This document shows, piece by piece, positions 1 to 12,955 of a stretch of 64,000 bases of DNA. The stretch is taken from contig CM055094.1 in NCBI GenBank assembly GCA_029204225.1, positions 17,220,643 through 17,284,642 on the forward strand, written 5' to 3'. Both the position numbers and the translations under genes were made by a program. Every line of letters starts with the position of its first letter. The first letter of the stretch is position 1. Below the pieces are notes generated by a model. That model worked only from the letters and a program-made list of their open reading frames with translations. It was not told the origin of the DNA and did no database searches. Source of the DNA: Diphasiastrum complanatum. Lineage: Eukaryota > Streptophyta > Lycopodiopsida > Lycopodiales > Lycopodiaceae.

Positions 1-1968
1 GGTCAGTTGCCTCACAATCAAAACAAGAAGTGTACATCGAGCTTGGCTTCAAGTAGCTCTCTTTGAATCAGACACATGCACCCAAAGCTTGCACTAGTCC
101 GATCTCAACATGAACTGTCCCTTAGCATCCGTTCGAAATACCAAGTCTCTCACGCAAGACTCAACTTTTACAGTTCCTTCATTGATCAGTTGCCTTACAC
201 GTAACACAAGCCAGCGTACTCATATGTTTCCTCATCATTGTTGGTCCAGAGAAAGCCTATAACAAACTTTCCATTCCGCAACAAAAACTTGGTCAACTTA
301 TTAGGTCCAAAGTTCGCCAGTCTCCTCATGTGAGTATGGCTAGGTCACCTTGAATTTGCCCCCGTTTTGATCAACTTTCATTCAAAATTTGCCCCAAGAG
401 AGAGGTGTGTGTGATAGTTTCCCTCTTGTTTATAATATCAGCTGACTGGACTTAGAGTAGAGTTCTTCGGACAAAAAACCTTTCCAACACTTTGCTTCCC
501 ATCTGCTAGGATTATGGCTTGATCCAACTTGTTTGCCAATCTCTGAAGAGGATCCTAGTCTTTCCCCTTTGAGGAAAATCCCAACTGACATTGGATATCA
601 CCCATGCTCAGTGAGTTTCAGTTCCGAAGGTGGCCGTCCCAAATGAAGACCAACTGCTCCATAGAAGATCTCCCCTGAAATTGCCTTTTTCAACTTTTGA
701 CTTCTTGCTTGCGTCTGGTGGGCGTTGTCGCAAATGAAACTAACCCAAGAAACAGGCTAGCCATCCATCCTTTGGATATATTGAGTCTTTTCGTTGCCGT
801 TCATGTGCGAGTACTTGAACTGCAAATCCGTCCCACAGATTATGTAGTCCTCTTTGTTTGATGGTATCAACCTTCAAAAGAAAGGTTCCTTCTCGAGCCA
901 TCAGCTCCTTGTATCACAAGCAATCATGCAAACCAGGCAAAGCACGAGTACTAAGACTCACCACGAATACATACAAGCAAGACACTCAAGCATGTTTACT
1001 AACAGGTAACAAAGACAAGGTCCCCCTTTGAGATGGTCCTGCCAACGGACCTTTGCCTGGCCGCGCCCATACAAATCAATCACAGAATCAGCCCACATAT
1101 GACACCTCTCCAACTATTTGTGCTTTCACCATTAAGTAGCACATTGGCTCAGTCATGCCCCACCACTTTTTGGTCGATAGCCCTTAAAGCTAAATGATCG
1201 GCAACTATCCTTGAATATACCACCCCCGTGGATGCATCCGTGCTTTCACCGTTAGGCAGCACATTGCCTTAGTAACACCCCCACCAAATCTAGTCGATAG
1301 CTCTTATAGCTAAACGATCGGCAATATACCACCCCAATCGTGGATGCACCCATGCTTTCACTGTTAGGTAGCACATTGCCTCAGTAACGCCCCCACCAAA
1401 TTTGGTCGATAGCTCTTATAGCTAAACGAACGACAGCTATCCTTGAATATACCACCCCCATGGACGCAGTCATGCTTTCACCGTTAGGCAGCACATTGCC
1501 TTAGTAATGCCCCCACCAAATCTAGTCGATAGCCCTTATAGCTAAACGATAGGCAGCATATCACCCCAATGATGGATGCACCCGTGCTTTCATCGTTAGG
1601 CAGCACATTGCCTCAGTAACGCCCCCACCAAATTTGGTCGATAGCCCTTATAGCTAAACGAACGGTGGCTATCGCGAATATGTCACCCCACACCCCACAA
1701 GGCACAGACCGTGCTTACACCAACCTAATGGCAGCACATTGCCTCATCTGTCCTACGTGCAGACGGTGCCAGGCCCGAAACGCGGAAACTGACCGTGCTT
1801 ACACCTCAAGGGCAACACCTTGACTCATCAAGCCCCCGTTCTGCTGACCACCCCGACCGTGGACGCACCCGTGCTTACACTGTGGGTAGCACATTGCACA
1901 ACGATTGTCTTGATGAACTCCAAACAGTGGCCATTTCCGTGAGATCCGCATAGCTGACCGGCCAGTCG
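1..1968 (-). mobile_element. Internal leader of a truncated Ty3/gypsy element, running off the left edge
   Basis: Reading leftward from the primer site at 1969-1980, this is the untranslated leader and 5' interior of the element whose LTR lies at 1983-3148. The first part matches, in reverse complement, the leaders after the primer sites at 17390 and 27387: the same alternation of 'gtgctgcc...gtaagcacgg' blocks. About 1-1020 has only short, broken reading frames, and I could not identify a gag, protease or RT motif. The element is therefore either decayed or has an unusually long leader. The remainder lies outside the window. Confidence 0.6.
1119..1690 (-). repeat. Tandem repeat, about five units of roughly 115 bp, in the retroelement leader
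   Basis: The block 'tgctttcaccgttaggcagcac' recurs near 1119, 1239, 1352, 1470 and 1585. Each copy is followed by 'cagtaacgcccccaccaaat', 'ggtcgatagc' and 'tatagctaaacga'. Units differ by small indels and substitutions. Two further, diverged copies of the 'gtgcttacacc' part lie near 1709 and 1794. A shorter version of the same motif occurs in the leader at 17500-17880. Confidence 0.8.
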
Positions 1969-1980
1969 GCTCTGATACCA
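1969..1980 (-). promoter_or_regulatory. Primer-binding site (tRNA-Met type)
   Basis: The reverse complement reads TGGTATCAGAGC, the canonical plant initiator-tRNA-Met primer-binding sequence. It lies two bases inside the LTR edge at 1983. It fixes the LTR boundary and the minus orientation of the element. Confidence 0.85.
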
Positions 1981-1982
1981 CA

Positions 1983-3148
1983 TGTAGCGCATGCATCCCA
2001 AAGGGAGCCGAGAACCACGACTTAGCTTCCCAGCCTTCAACTCTTCCCATCAAAACCCAATTGACATGCAAGCAGCCAACTTGCCAACAATGATCAGACT
2101 TAACCAACTTGAAGTTCCGAAAACCAACATTGAGATCCAACCTGGCACCATGCCAAATCGCGGGGCCCGATGTGGGTGACTTCCCTCCAAGCCAGCCGCC
2201 CGACATACATCAAACTTAACCAACTCGAAGCTTCGTTACAAACGAGTAACATCCATTCCAAGCAAGCGGTCTGACCTACATTAGACTTAACCAACTGAAA
2301 GCTTCGTCACGAGTGCTGGAAGCCAACCTGGCGCCACGCCAGACTGGACAGCCATAAACAAGTAACTTCCACCCAAGCAAGCCATCCAACTCAGTCGACA
2401 GGTTAGAGCCCGTTTCCCAAGAGCTTAACCCATTCACGTTCATGCAAGGAACACTCAGAACCACAAGCCGCGACAGATATGGAGACAACTAGTTCCTGGA
2501 CCAAATGGTCCCGACAGCATACCGCTGGCATATCGGGATACGACCCTCAGCTATGTGCCAACTTAAAAATTTTGAAGCGGCCTTACAACTGGCGCTTTTA
2601 CCGAACACTGAAACCCAGAAGGTAATCAGAGTCAGTTTGAGAAAAATCCCACTTTATTGATAAATCTGAGAAGGTTACATTTCAAGTGTGTGACCGACCC
2701 TAGTCTCCCGGGAGCTGGCATGCCAAGGCGAGTGCCAGGACAACATTCCAGCAAGGGAGGCTGAGACTTGGTTGGAGCTCGCCCTGAGCTGAATCCGCAC
2801 TCCCCTATAGTATTGGTGGGATTCGGCACCCCCCCTCACACCAAGCACTCTACCCAGGCTGGTAAAGCACGTTTTTCTCTCTCTAGAAAGTCATTTTCTC
2901 TCTCTAGATTTTATTGATCCCCAGGCTTCCTTTAATCATGCCTAGATCGTGTGAGGTGATTGCACATCGATCTGAGCTCTAGAACTGATTAAAGATTTTC
3001 AGCCATAGGAACTTGGCGCCGGCTGGATTCTGGTCACAGTGGCATCGGCGCCATTGGCGCCGGGAGCAGCAGGGGCGCTGCTGGCGCCGGGGACAATGCT
3101 GGCGCCAGTGGCGCCGGAAGTAAAGCTTGTAAAGGTAGCTTCACAACA
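1983..3148 (-). mobile_element. LTR, family B gypsy, minus strand (1166 bp)
   Basis: On the minus strand the LTR starts TGTTGTGAAGCTACC and ends GCATGCGCTACA, with TG...CA termini, next to a primer-binding site. It matches the copies at 24023-25267 and 25529-26773. The U3 end carries a cluster of GGCGCC palindromes (about 3015-3117). The middle carries an AATAAA polyadenylation-type signal. Relative to the 1245-bp copies it has small deletions. It is a 5' LTR, because the primer site and leader follow it. Confidence 0.85.
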
Positions 3149-4955
<1,807 letters not shown>

Positions 4956-5250
4956 CACCAACCAAACCCGCAGTCAGTGAATCCTTCAGGGGCAGCTAGC
5001 TGCCCCTTAAGGGAAAGCTAACTGCCCATCAAGGAAGAGTAAATATTTGTAGGCAAATCAAAAGATAGTCCAAGAAAAGTTTCTTACGTGAGCAGTTTAT
5101 CGATGATCAAACATAACTTGTCTATCAAAAAACCATTTCTTTGAAATGCTTCACATAAAGGCTTAACCTTTTTCAAAAATGTTTGTTGTTTATTATAGCA
5201 ATACGTAGCTGCAATAACTTGGAAAACAATGATATTATAGGAATTGTAAA

Positions 5251-5813
5251 TGTTGGATTTATTTCCTCTACTCTCCTAAATCCCATTTTAATCTGCCTCC
5301 ATTCATGCTACATTTTTACTCACGTTGTTGCACAGTCTGCATATTTACATGTAAAATAAGACAGACGAATAAAAACGTGACTGTCTCCATAAATACAAGT
5401 AAATTCTCACAGGCGAAGAAAAGGCAAAAACCGCGACATTGTGTTTTTACACGTGTTTTGTGACAGGCGAAAAAGACGACACTGCCTTACAAAATGCCAA
5501 AGGTGCCCTAGGAAGCAAAGGCACCCTGTAAATCAAATCCTAAGGCATTTCATCAAAGTGATGCATTTTTCGCATCTTCACCAACGTTCATTTCATCGAA
5601 GGTTGACGTCACGGCCCTTTTCATGCTCATCCCATACAATTGTGCTAACGGATTTGACAACGACTGCAGCCATCCACGATCTCCTACAAACAGCACATCT
5701 ACTTTGTACTTTCTTCATCTTCACACATTTATAAATGTGTATATATATTGAATACCACTTGCGTATTCATTAGATCAAGAGATCGAAGATCAAGTGTGTG
5801 TAAAATAATAGCA
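5251..5813 (+). repeat. Copia 5' LTR (about 563 bp)
   Basis: The LTR starts TGTTGG. The likely end is the 'aatagca' at 5807-5813, followed by an imperfect primer-like 'cttatcagag' at 5820-5829. The right edge is inferred, because the 3' copy is truncated before it. The LTR contains 'aaaaccgcgacattgtg', a motif it shares with the LTRs at 14853 and 62366. Confidence 0.7.
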
Positions 5814-5843
5814 TCAGAAGCTTATCAGAGATAGACGAAGTAG

Positions 5844-6216
5844 ATGCCTTGCACATTGATTCTTTATTTGTCAGTAATAGGTTCATTCCTTTATAGAGGA
5901 TCTGTCATAGATGATCAAGATGCAGTGATGCAACTGCTTACAAGCTTGCCAAGCTCATACGACAACTGGGTGATGATCATCACGACACATCCAGAACTGA
6001 CTCTTTTGAGAGTCATTACTATGTTGTTGCAGGAAGACACATGGAGGAACGAAGCCTCAAGTTTCTCAACTGATTCTCATGCTTTATACACCAACAAGAG
6101 CATGACTAAGCAGAAGAAGAAGAAAGGCCCAAAGCAATCAAAGCCTGACCGGAAACCAACACAACACAAAGAACAGTCGAATTCGCAAACTATACTCCTG
6201 AGTCTGCATGTCTCTT
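5844..6216 (+). pseudogene. Copia gag remnant (UBN2-type gag)
   Basis: The encoded fragment contains VIDDQDAVMQLLTSLPSSYD, then a segment around 'ELTLLRVITMLLQED'. This is the conserved core of the copia gag (UBN2/gag_pre) family. The same block is encoded on the minus strand at 61668-61862. The N-terminal part of gag is missing, and there is no CCHC zinc knuckle, only a Lys/Gln-rich tail. The frame ends at a TGA near 6216. Downstream the sequence jumps directly to the IN-RT linker, so protease and integrase have been deleted. It would not make a functional capsid. Confidence 0.75.
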
Positions 6217-6229
6217 GATACAGGAACCG

Positions 6230-7670
6230 ACGACAATCAAAGAGACACTCAGCCAACCAGACTCTGATCTCTGGAGAGAAGCTATGGACAGAGAGTATTC
6301 ATCTCTGATCAAGAACTAGACGTGGTCATTAGTCGAAGCTCCTATTGGCTGTAATATCATTGATTGCAAATGGATTCTCAAGATAAAATACAATGCCAAT
6401 GGGGCAATTGATCGAAGGAAGACAAGATTGGTGGCATGAGGATTCACTCAAATCCCGAACGTTGACTACAACGAGACTTTCAGTCCATTGGTCAAACATT
6501 CATCAATCCAAACGCTCTTGTCTTATGTTGTAGCTACCAACCTCGAAGTACATCAACTTGATGTACAAATAGCCTATCTGAATGGAGTTATACAAGAAGA
6601 CATCTACATGATCCAGCCCGAAGGATACATTCTGGAAGGTATGAAGAATCATGTCTATAAACTCCACAAAGCACTTTACGGCTTGAAACAGATTGCTAGA
6701 GCTTGGTTTCAGAGGATCAACACATTCCTCATCGAACAAGGATTCAAACCAAGCACTGTTGATTGCAACGTCTAATTTAAGTCAATGCAGCAATCCTTCA
6801 TTATCATCACCTTGTACGTGGATGATATGTTGCTCTTCAATAACAATACCAATTTGGTCAAGGATTCTAAGCAGATGCTGTTTTCAGAGTTCGACATGAC
6901 TGATCTGGACGAAGCTCACTTCTGTCTGGGCATTCAAATCCACAGAGATAGAGCAAGACAACTGATTTACATCACTCAAAAAAGATATCTTCACAATGTT
7001 CTTAACAGATACAATCTAATGAGTTGTAAATTAGCTCACTCATCAATGGATCCAGGCCTGTATTGGTCAAAGGACCAATGTCCCCAGACCAAGCAGGAAG
7101 AGGAGCATATGAGAGAGTATCCTTATCGATCGATACTTGGACCTCTCATATATGCAATGGTATGTACAAGACCAGATATCTCTTTTGTTGTAAGCTCACT
7201 CAGCCAATATATGGCTAATTCTGGCATTACCCATTGGAAGGCTCTCATAAGAGTCATGAGATATATTCGAGCTACCATGGACCAATGCATCTGCTATGGA
7301 GATGTCAACATAGACAATCTTCATCAGCTTAATGGATATTCTAATGCAAGCTGGGGAGGAGATGTAGACAATCGTAAGTCCACATCTAGATTTACATTTT
7401 TCTTCAATGGCGGTCCTATCTCATGGAACAGTTGTAAGCAAACCTATATCGCACTTTCTTCTACAGAAGCAGAATACATTGTTGTTCTCAATCTATTAAG
7501 AAAGCATTCTAGTTGAGAAATTTACTGTCAGACATTAATTTGTATCAATATAGCCCTACAATTTTATTCTGTGATAATCAGAGTGCAATTGCCTTATCGG
7601 CCAACCCTACATTTCACTCTAGGAGTAAGCACATTGAAATCAGATATCACTACGAAAGCATTAAGTGTTA
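6230..7670 (+). pseudogene. Copia RT and RNase H remnant
   Basis: In order, the sequence encodes the pol linker (WREAMDREYSSLIK), the RT fingers (CKWILKIKYNANG), 'QLDVQIAYLNG', 'LYGLKQIARAWFQ', the catalytic YVDDM at about 6818, the 'CTRPDISF' region, and the RNase H motif 'SSTEAEYI'. Past 7516 a second frame continues with FCDNQSAIALSANPTFHSRS and KHIE, the end of RNase H. The frame is broken by TAG at 6317 (where a Gln is expected in KDQTW), TGA at 6437 (expected Arg/Gln) and TAA near 6774, plus a shift near 7510. The first two stops fit C-to-T change. It is dead, but order and motifs leave no doubt about its origin. Confidence 0.9.
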
Positions 7671-7741
7671 ATGCACACAACAAATTTTGTGCATTGCTCA
7701 GTCTGAAGATCAAGACATTCATGGATTCAAATTAATGGGGG

Positions 7742-8125
7742 CGTTGGATTTATCTCCTCTACTCTCCTAAATCCCAATTTAATCTACCTCCATTCATGCT
7801 GCATTTTTACTCACGTTGTTGCACAGTCTGCATATTCACATGTAAAATAAGACATACGAATAAAAACGCGACTGTCTCCATAAATACAAGTAAATTCTCA
7901 TAGGCGAAGAAAAGGCAAAAAATGCGACATTGTGTTTTTACACGTGTTTTGTGACAGGCAAAATAGACGACACTGCCTTACAAAATGTCAAAGGTGCCCT
8001 AGGAAGTGAAGGCACCCTGTAAATCAAATCCTAAGGCATTTCGTCAAAGTGACACATATTTCGCATCTTCACCAACGTTCATTTCAGCAAAGGCTGACGT
8101 CATGACCCTTTTCATGCTCATCCCA
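7742..8125 (+). repeat. Copia 3' LTR, truncated
   Basis: It is homologous to 5252-5629 of the 5' LTR and follows a purine tract ('atggggg'). Similarity stops abruptly at 8125, just before the inverted repeat at 8128. The first base differs from the usual TG. Confidence 0.8.
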
Positions 8126-8127
8126 AG

Positions 8128-9051
8128 AATCTGGATCAAATCTGATATATTCTGAATTGGACTCTGAGAGATATATCATTTTTGAAAAGTATCGATCGAT
8201 CGAATTTTGGGTAGTTTTTCATCATCATCATAAGCCTTTCAATTGCAAGCTTTCTGACAAGATGAATACAAATAAAGCATGGATTATGTTGTGCTTTATC
8301 AACACCATTGACAGATATTTGATTAGCCATTGATGTTCATTATTGGCATCAATCTTTTTTTGTAATGTTACGGTAATCCTTGAATCCATTTTCTTTCTTT
8401 TAAGGCCTGGCTCTTTCAACCTAAACAATCCAAGTTCGGTGGTTTTTGGATAGAATATGGAAAAAAGAAAGAAGTATTAAAAATCTACCTTCATGTTCTT
8501 GCTCTTCTTTGAAATGTTTCAAAAATTTTATTCTAGATAAATTTGAACATGTACTTACAATGGAGTGCAATATTATTAGAAGTAAGTACCTCAAAAAATC
8601 CATAGAAAAAGGTCTTAATCATATCACTTTGAAACGTACATGCATATACAGTGTTGCTAATGAACTATATGATGATTGGATCAAGCTTATGAGAGTTTTA
8701 CCCGCTTATGCAATGATAGACGAAGATACAGTTCTAAAACATGTTGATATATGTAGACTCACTACTATTGAGTTCTTAAAAGAAAGAAAATGGATTCAAG
8801 GATTACCGTAACATTACAAAAAAAGATTGATGCCAATAATGAACATCAATGGCTAATCAAATATCTGTCAATGGTGTTGATAAAGCAGAACATAATCCAT
8901 GCTTTATTTGTATTCATCTTGTCAGAAAGCTTGCAATTGAAAGGCTTATGATAATGATGAAAAACTACCCAAAATTCGATCAATCGATACTTCTCAAAAA
9001 TGATATATCTCTCAGAGTCCAATTCAGAATATATCAGATTTGATCCAGATT
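8128..9051. repeat. Large inverted repeat: 277-bp arms, 370-bp spacer
   Basis: The left arm 8128-8404 is the near-perfect reverse complement of the right arm 8775-9051. Both arms begin or end with 'aatctggatcaaatctgat' or its complement. I count only about five mismatches. The arms have equal length with no indel seen. Transcription across it would form a long hairpin RNA. The arms encode the same short peptide in opposite directions (starting MANQISVNGVDKA), so they look like a duplicated piece of coding-like DNA rather than simple transposon termini. Confidence 0.92.
8446..8811 (+). CDS. Unrecognised ORF, 121 codons, in the inverted-repeat spacer
   Basis: I do not recognise this product. 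The frame starts in the spacer and runs about 36 bases into the right arm. It is rich in Lys, Leu, Ile and Cys, with no transmembrane segment, and contains 'LPAYAMIDEDTVLKHVDICR' followed by 'LTTIEFLKERKW'. The composition looks protein-like rather than random. The sequence continues in other frames into the arm, suggesting a broken fragment of a larger gene. Its position inside a hairpin locus suggests a captured gene piece, but whether it is translated is unknown. Confidence 0.3.
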   Translation: MDRIWKKERSIKNLPSCSCSSLKCFKNFILDKFEHVLTMECNIIRSKYLKKSIEKGLNHITLKRTCIYSVANELYDDWIKLMRVLPAYAMIDEDTVLKHVDICRLTTIEFLKERKWIQGLP

Positions 9052-10052
9052 TTGACAGAGACTTGATCTGGAAAATCAGAAACTAAAAATAGGACTGGCG
9101 AAGGTCCTCTAGGCGAAGGTTGTTGCGGCGTAGCTTCAACAGTACTATTTTGGGATAAAAACTCTCTGAACACTTTTTTGACAATTTCTTGAGAAATAAC
9201 CTTCGCCGACTTCTCAGATGGAAGATCTGACACAGATAGAACTATGGACAACCGGACGAAGGTTTCTGACACAAGAAAATACAGTTTTTGTAATCTGGGG
9301 AGGGTAAAAATCAAGATTTTTTGTAATCTGATCAAGAAGAATCTTCACCGAACTAAAAAATAGTAGCTTACTATAGATAGAATATTCTGGAAACTTAGCG
9401 AGGGTTCTGGCGAAGGATGAAGAGTAATACTGGTAATTTTGCAAAAAAGTGATTTTTTTTGGCAAAAATATGACAATATGACAACTGATTTTTTGAAAAC
9501 CTTTCTATTTTTGATATTATTCTTCGTCGACCTGGCAGTAGATAGATCTGAATCACATCTAAGCACAATGAATCGAGCGAAGGTTCTTTTTTTGTACTTT
9601 TTAGGGTTTTGATAATTTTTGGTGTTTTTTGGTGGTTTTTCTGATGTTTCTGGAAATCTGCTGGGAATAAATCTTTGCCCTTTAGATTGAAGGTTCTATA
9701 AACAAAACCGAAGGTGTATGCAACTTGGCAAAGGTTTCCTGAAAGAGGGTATAAAATTTTGAGCTCTGATGATACTTTTTGTCTCTTTTTGATCAAATTT
9801 GGCAAATTTGACCGATTTTTGTTATTTTCTCTGATATCTTAGATCCAAATGGATCTTAAGATTGGTGATCTGAATAGCTTTCCTATCTAATAATCAGATT
9901 AGATTTCAAACAAGCAAATCCACTCAAATCAAGCAAAATCAATCCCAAACTAACCCTAAAATGCAAATTTAATACTATTCATGCCATGACAAGATGCCTA
10001 ATGCAAGCTAACCATCAACCAGCATGCTGCAAACCGAAAAATTGGCGTAGCT
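9052..10052. other. Probable interior of a minus-strand LTR element, no coding motif seen
   Basis: This stretch lies on the interior side of the primer-like site at 10053-10069. It has no recognisable gag or pol. It repeatedly carries the word CGAAGGTT or its complement (for example near 9116, 9199, 9257, 9578), a pattern that resumes at 10940-11120. Confidence 0.35.
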
Positions 10053-10069
10053 CCCCAGCAATGGTGCCA
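10053..10069 (-). promoter_or_regulatory. Primer-binding-like site (tRNA-Asp type)
   Basis: The reverse complement reads TGGCACCATTGCTGGGG, resembling the TGGCGCCGTTGCCGGGG site typical of plant Athila/Tat gypsy elements. It lies four bases inside the LTR start at 10074. Confidence 0.6.
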
Positions 10070-10073
10070 AAAT

Positions 10074-10818
10074 TGTAGTGGGTTTCTTTCCTTGCCTAAC
10101 TTGAATCCAAGATCTAGTCAATCTAGCATCAAAGAGACGGAGTTAGTTGTCACACGTAGGTTCGTTCCCATGAGAGTGATAGTATAGTTCAGATTTCAAC
10201 ATGAATGGATGATCTAAAACTAACATCCATTAACACTAAGCATTAACACTACATCCATTAACCCTAAATCCACAACAATGATAGAAACTTACTCTTCTCT
10301 CTCTCTCCCTTTCTCTCTCACAAAAAGCTTAAGAAATAGCAATTCCAATAATGATCAAATCCAACAGTTAGCAAAATCCAAAGAAAGCATGAGAAATGGA
10401 GAAAAAGAGATGAAGAGCAAGGACATTCATCAATCCATTTCTAAAGAAAACCAATCTGCTTCATTGAAATGAGGAAATGAACATGAGGAGCAACTCGAGT
10501 TGGTCCCTTTTTATAGTAGAGAAGAGGACCCTGGCCTCTGAATCCTATCGGTCCAGTCTTGCCTCTCTTTTTATTCAAATTTAAAAAAGTGTGGGAACCA
10601 TCAAAATTGGAGGGAAACCCAACTTTATTCACTAACTTGACATTTAGGCCCTGCAACATTAAAAGTCCCGCAAAAAGGCCTAAAGTCCTTTTATTGACTT
10701 TCTAATTAATCAAATAACTATGTGATCATTGGGTTGGACTTACACACACAAGGTGCCAGATCCCTCTCACTTATTAACTAGGGTTAGGGTTGCCTTGGGA
10801 TCCGTAAACCCTCCAACA
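10074..10818 (-). mobile_element. LTR, minus strand (745 bp), family C
   Basis: On the minus strand it starts TGTTGGAGGGTTTACGG and ends CCCACTACA, followed by the primer-like site. A shortened plus-strand relative lies at 33722-34040: both contain 'ccctaaccctagttaataag' (here as its complement) and a 'gttaatggatgtagtgttaatg' block. No partner LTR of the same family is visible next to it. Confidence 0.7.
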
Positions 10819-11293
10819 ATCTTCAGATTTTAGTAATTTTCAAGCACTTAAATTCACTTTTCTGCTCATTGCAATCAACCAAACCTTTGTAGGCTCTTTT
10901 GTGTCTTTGTCTCACTGAGATAGAACTTCAAAAGCCTCTACGAAGGTTACTTGCCACTGGAACTGAACATTTTGATGTCTGCAAAGGTTCAGCCTGATTT
11001 TCTTGTCTTTTTTTTATCTTAGGAACCTTCGCAAGAGCACTTATTTTGGGAACTAATCTTCGCAAGCTTTTCTGTGTCCTTGTCTCATTAAGATGGAACT
11101 TTAGAGAGCTCGCGAAGGTTCTTATGACAATTTGAATTTTTATTTTATTTATTAAGGGCCTTCCACACCTCCTCCGCTAGCTGAGAATAGTCCAAGCAAA
11201 AAAACCACACATAACAAGCTAAATCTACCCCAAAATCCACCTAAAATCAATCTAGAAAACAACAACAACTAAAGTTAGTTAGTAATATCCTAT
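10819..11293. other. Interior sequence between two minus-strand LTRs, no gene seen
   Basis: This is AT-rich DNA with several 'cgaaggtt'-type words near 10944, 11024 and 11116. No protein motif was found. It ends at the primer-like site at 11294-11310 of the next LTR. Confidence 0.35.
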
Positions 11294-11310
11294 CCCCGGC
11301 AACGATGCCA
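11294..11310 (-). promoter_or_regulatory. Primer-binding site (tRNA-Asp type)
   Basis: The reverse complement reads TGGCATCGTTGCCGGGG, one base off the standard plant gypsy tRNA-Asp-type site. An LTR edge (TGTAGGGAG as read on plus) begins at 11312. Confidence 0.7.
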
Positions 11311-11311
11311 C

Positions 11312-11659
<348 letters not shown>

Positions 11660-11660
<1 letters not shown>

Positions 11661-12438
11661 AGTGCATACATGAATGTTGAGCCTATATACAATTCCAATG
11701 ACCCGAATGGCAAAAGGCAAAACTTTAAATTTTCCCTGGATTATGGCCAAGCCCTTTTGCTCTATGCTAAATATAACTAGAGGAAATCTTCTTTTTTTCA
11801 CTCTGTCTGCCAGTCCTCGAATGCCATGCCTACTGAGCCTGGTAGCATCAAATAATCGACACACCATTGTAGTTTGATATTAACATGGCAAGGGCTCCAC
11901 TTCCATAATCGTTCAGAAAAAACTTGAAAGCGTTTTGCACATACCTTCGACTGATCCCTCTTCGGTCGTTTTGCCTGTCTGTGGATGTCTACAACGAGCT
12001 TCTGCAACTTCCTGTCTATGGATGTTTGCAACGAGCTTCTGGTCTTCGAGCTGTTGTTTGAGGTCTGCTACCTCCTTCTATAGGTCAGAGATTTTGATGC
12101 AGGCTTCAGTGTACTCTAGGTGATCTGCCACCCCTGTACAATTATGCGTTGACTGCAGCTCCTTTAATAGATTCTCGATCTTTTCTAGGGCCTGCAGATA
12201 TTCATTATGCGCATCTGGCCCGGAACAGATGGTAGTCTCAGAGGATAATTCCTCAAGTCATTATGCCAACTTAACCATGCTTTTGTTCCCATCGTTGTAA
12301 GATATGTTGGGGAGGTGCTAGGCTTTGTCTTCGCTCAATGGCCGGTCCACGACTTGTTGACCTTCTGGTATTAGCATTCCCGGTAATTCTGGTAAAATGT
12401 CCCCCAAGACTCCAAACCGAGATAGGGCTTTGATGATT
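11660..12438 (-). pseudogene. Degenerate minus-strand coding remnant with coiled-coil character
   Basis: Read leftward, 12300-11930 encodes Glu/Lys/Leu-rich stretches such as ALEKIENLLKELQ, then KEVADLKQQLEDQKLV and another repeat of 'VANIHRQ'. These are typical coiled-coil heptads, interrupted by one TAG and several shifts. The coding look ends abruptly near the LTR edge at 12439. It resembles the coiled-coil end of the gag-associated protein at 36180-36720, so it is probably a retroelement-carried gene fragment. No enzymatic motif was seen. Confidence 0.35.
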
Positions 12439-12896
12439 GTAGTAGACAAAATTGTCCCAACCAAACCTAGACTCAATATCGGTCTAGCCCTCGAGTAATC
12501 TAGGAGATAGGCAAGCCACAAGAAGAGCACTTCACAGTCTGACAACATATAGGCCACAAAATCTTCAATGATCCTCATAGACACTGGTGAGAGTATATAT
12601 AGAGATATAGCCAACCCCACCTACCCATGCGCGGAATCTACATGGAAGCAGTCTAATTGATCATGCCAATCTCCCATGCATGTCCACTGCATGTAGGTAC
12701 CCCTAATCCATAATAGCCAAGACCCATGCATAAGCACAATGCATGTACAACCTATCCCATACTAGGATGCAACACACATGCCTATACCACATGCGGGTGT
12801 GACCCCACGGTCCTACTCAGCTATTATCTAGATTAGGCCTTGCCCCTACATCCAAGGCAGCCCCCAATGGTCTAAACTCTCATTAGGGCTGTAACA
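12439..12896 (-). repeat. Gypsy 3' LTR (458 bp)
   Basis: On the minus strand it starts TGTTACAGCC and ends GTCTACTACA. It contains a TATA-like 'ctatatatactc' (on minus, near 12593-12605). The right neighbour 12897-12910 is the polypurine tract TAAGGGGGGGAGTA on the minus strand. Confidence 0.8.
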
Positions 12897-12955
12897 TACT
12901 CCCCCCCTTATTTCAGTTCTGTCCAAGTTTGGGAAACTCTTCTTTAAATTACCTT

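Larger units (their letters stand above)
5251..8125 (+). mobile_element. Internally deleted Ty1/copia retrotransposon
   Basis: The 5' LTR begins TGTTGGATTTATTTCC at 5251. Its homologue begins GTTGGATTTATCTCC near 7742, after the purine tract at 7735-7741. The two share about 370 bp of closely similar sequence. Between them lie a gag remnant and an RT-RNase H remnant in the expected order, but protease and most of integrase are missing. The internal region is therefore only about 1.9 kb. The 3' LTR is cut at 8125, exactly where the large inverted repeat starts. The decayed coding frames show that it is not autonomous. Confidence 0.85.
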
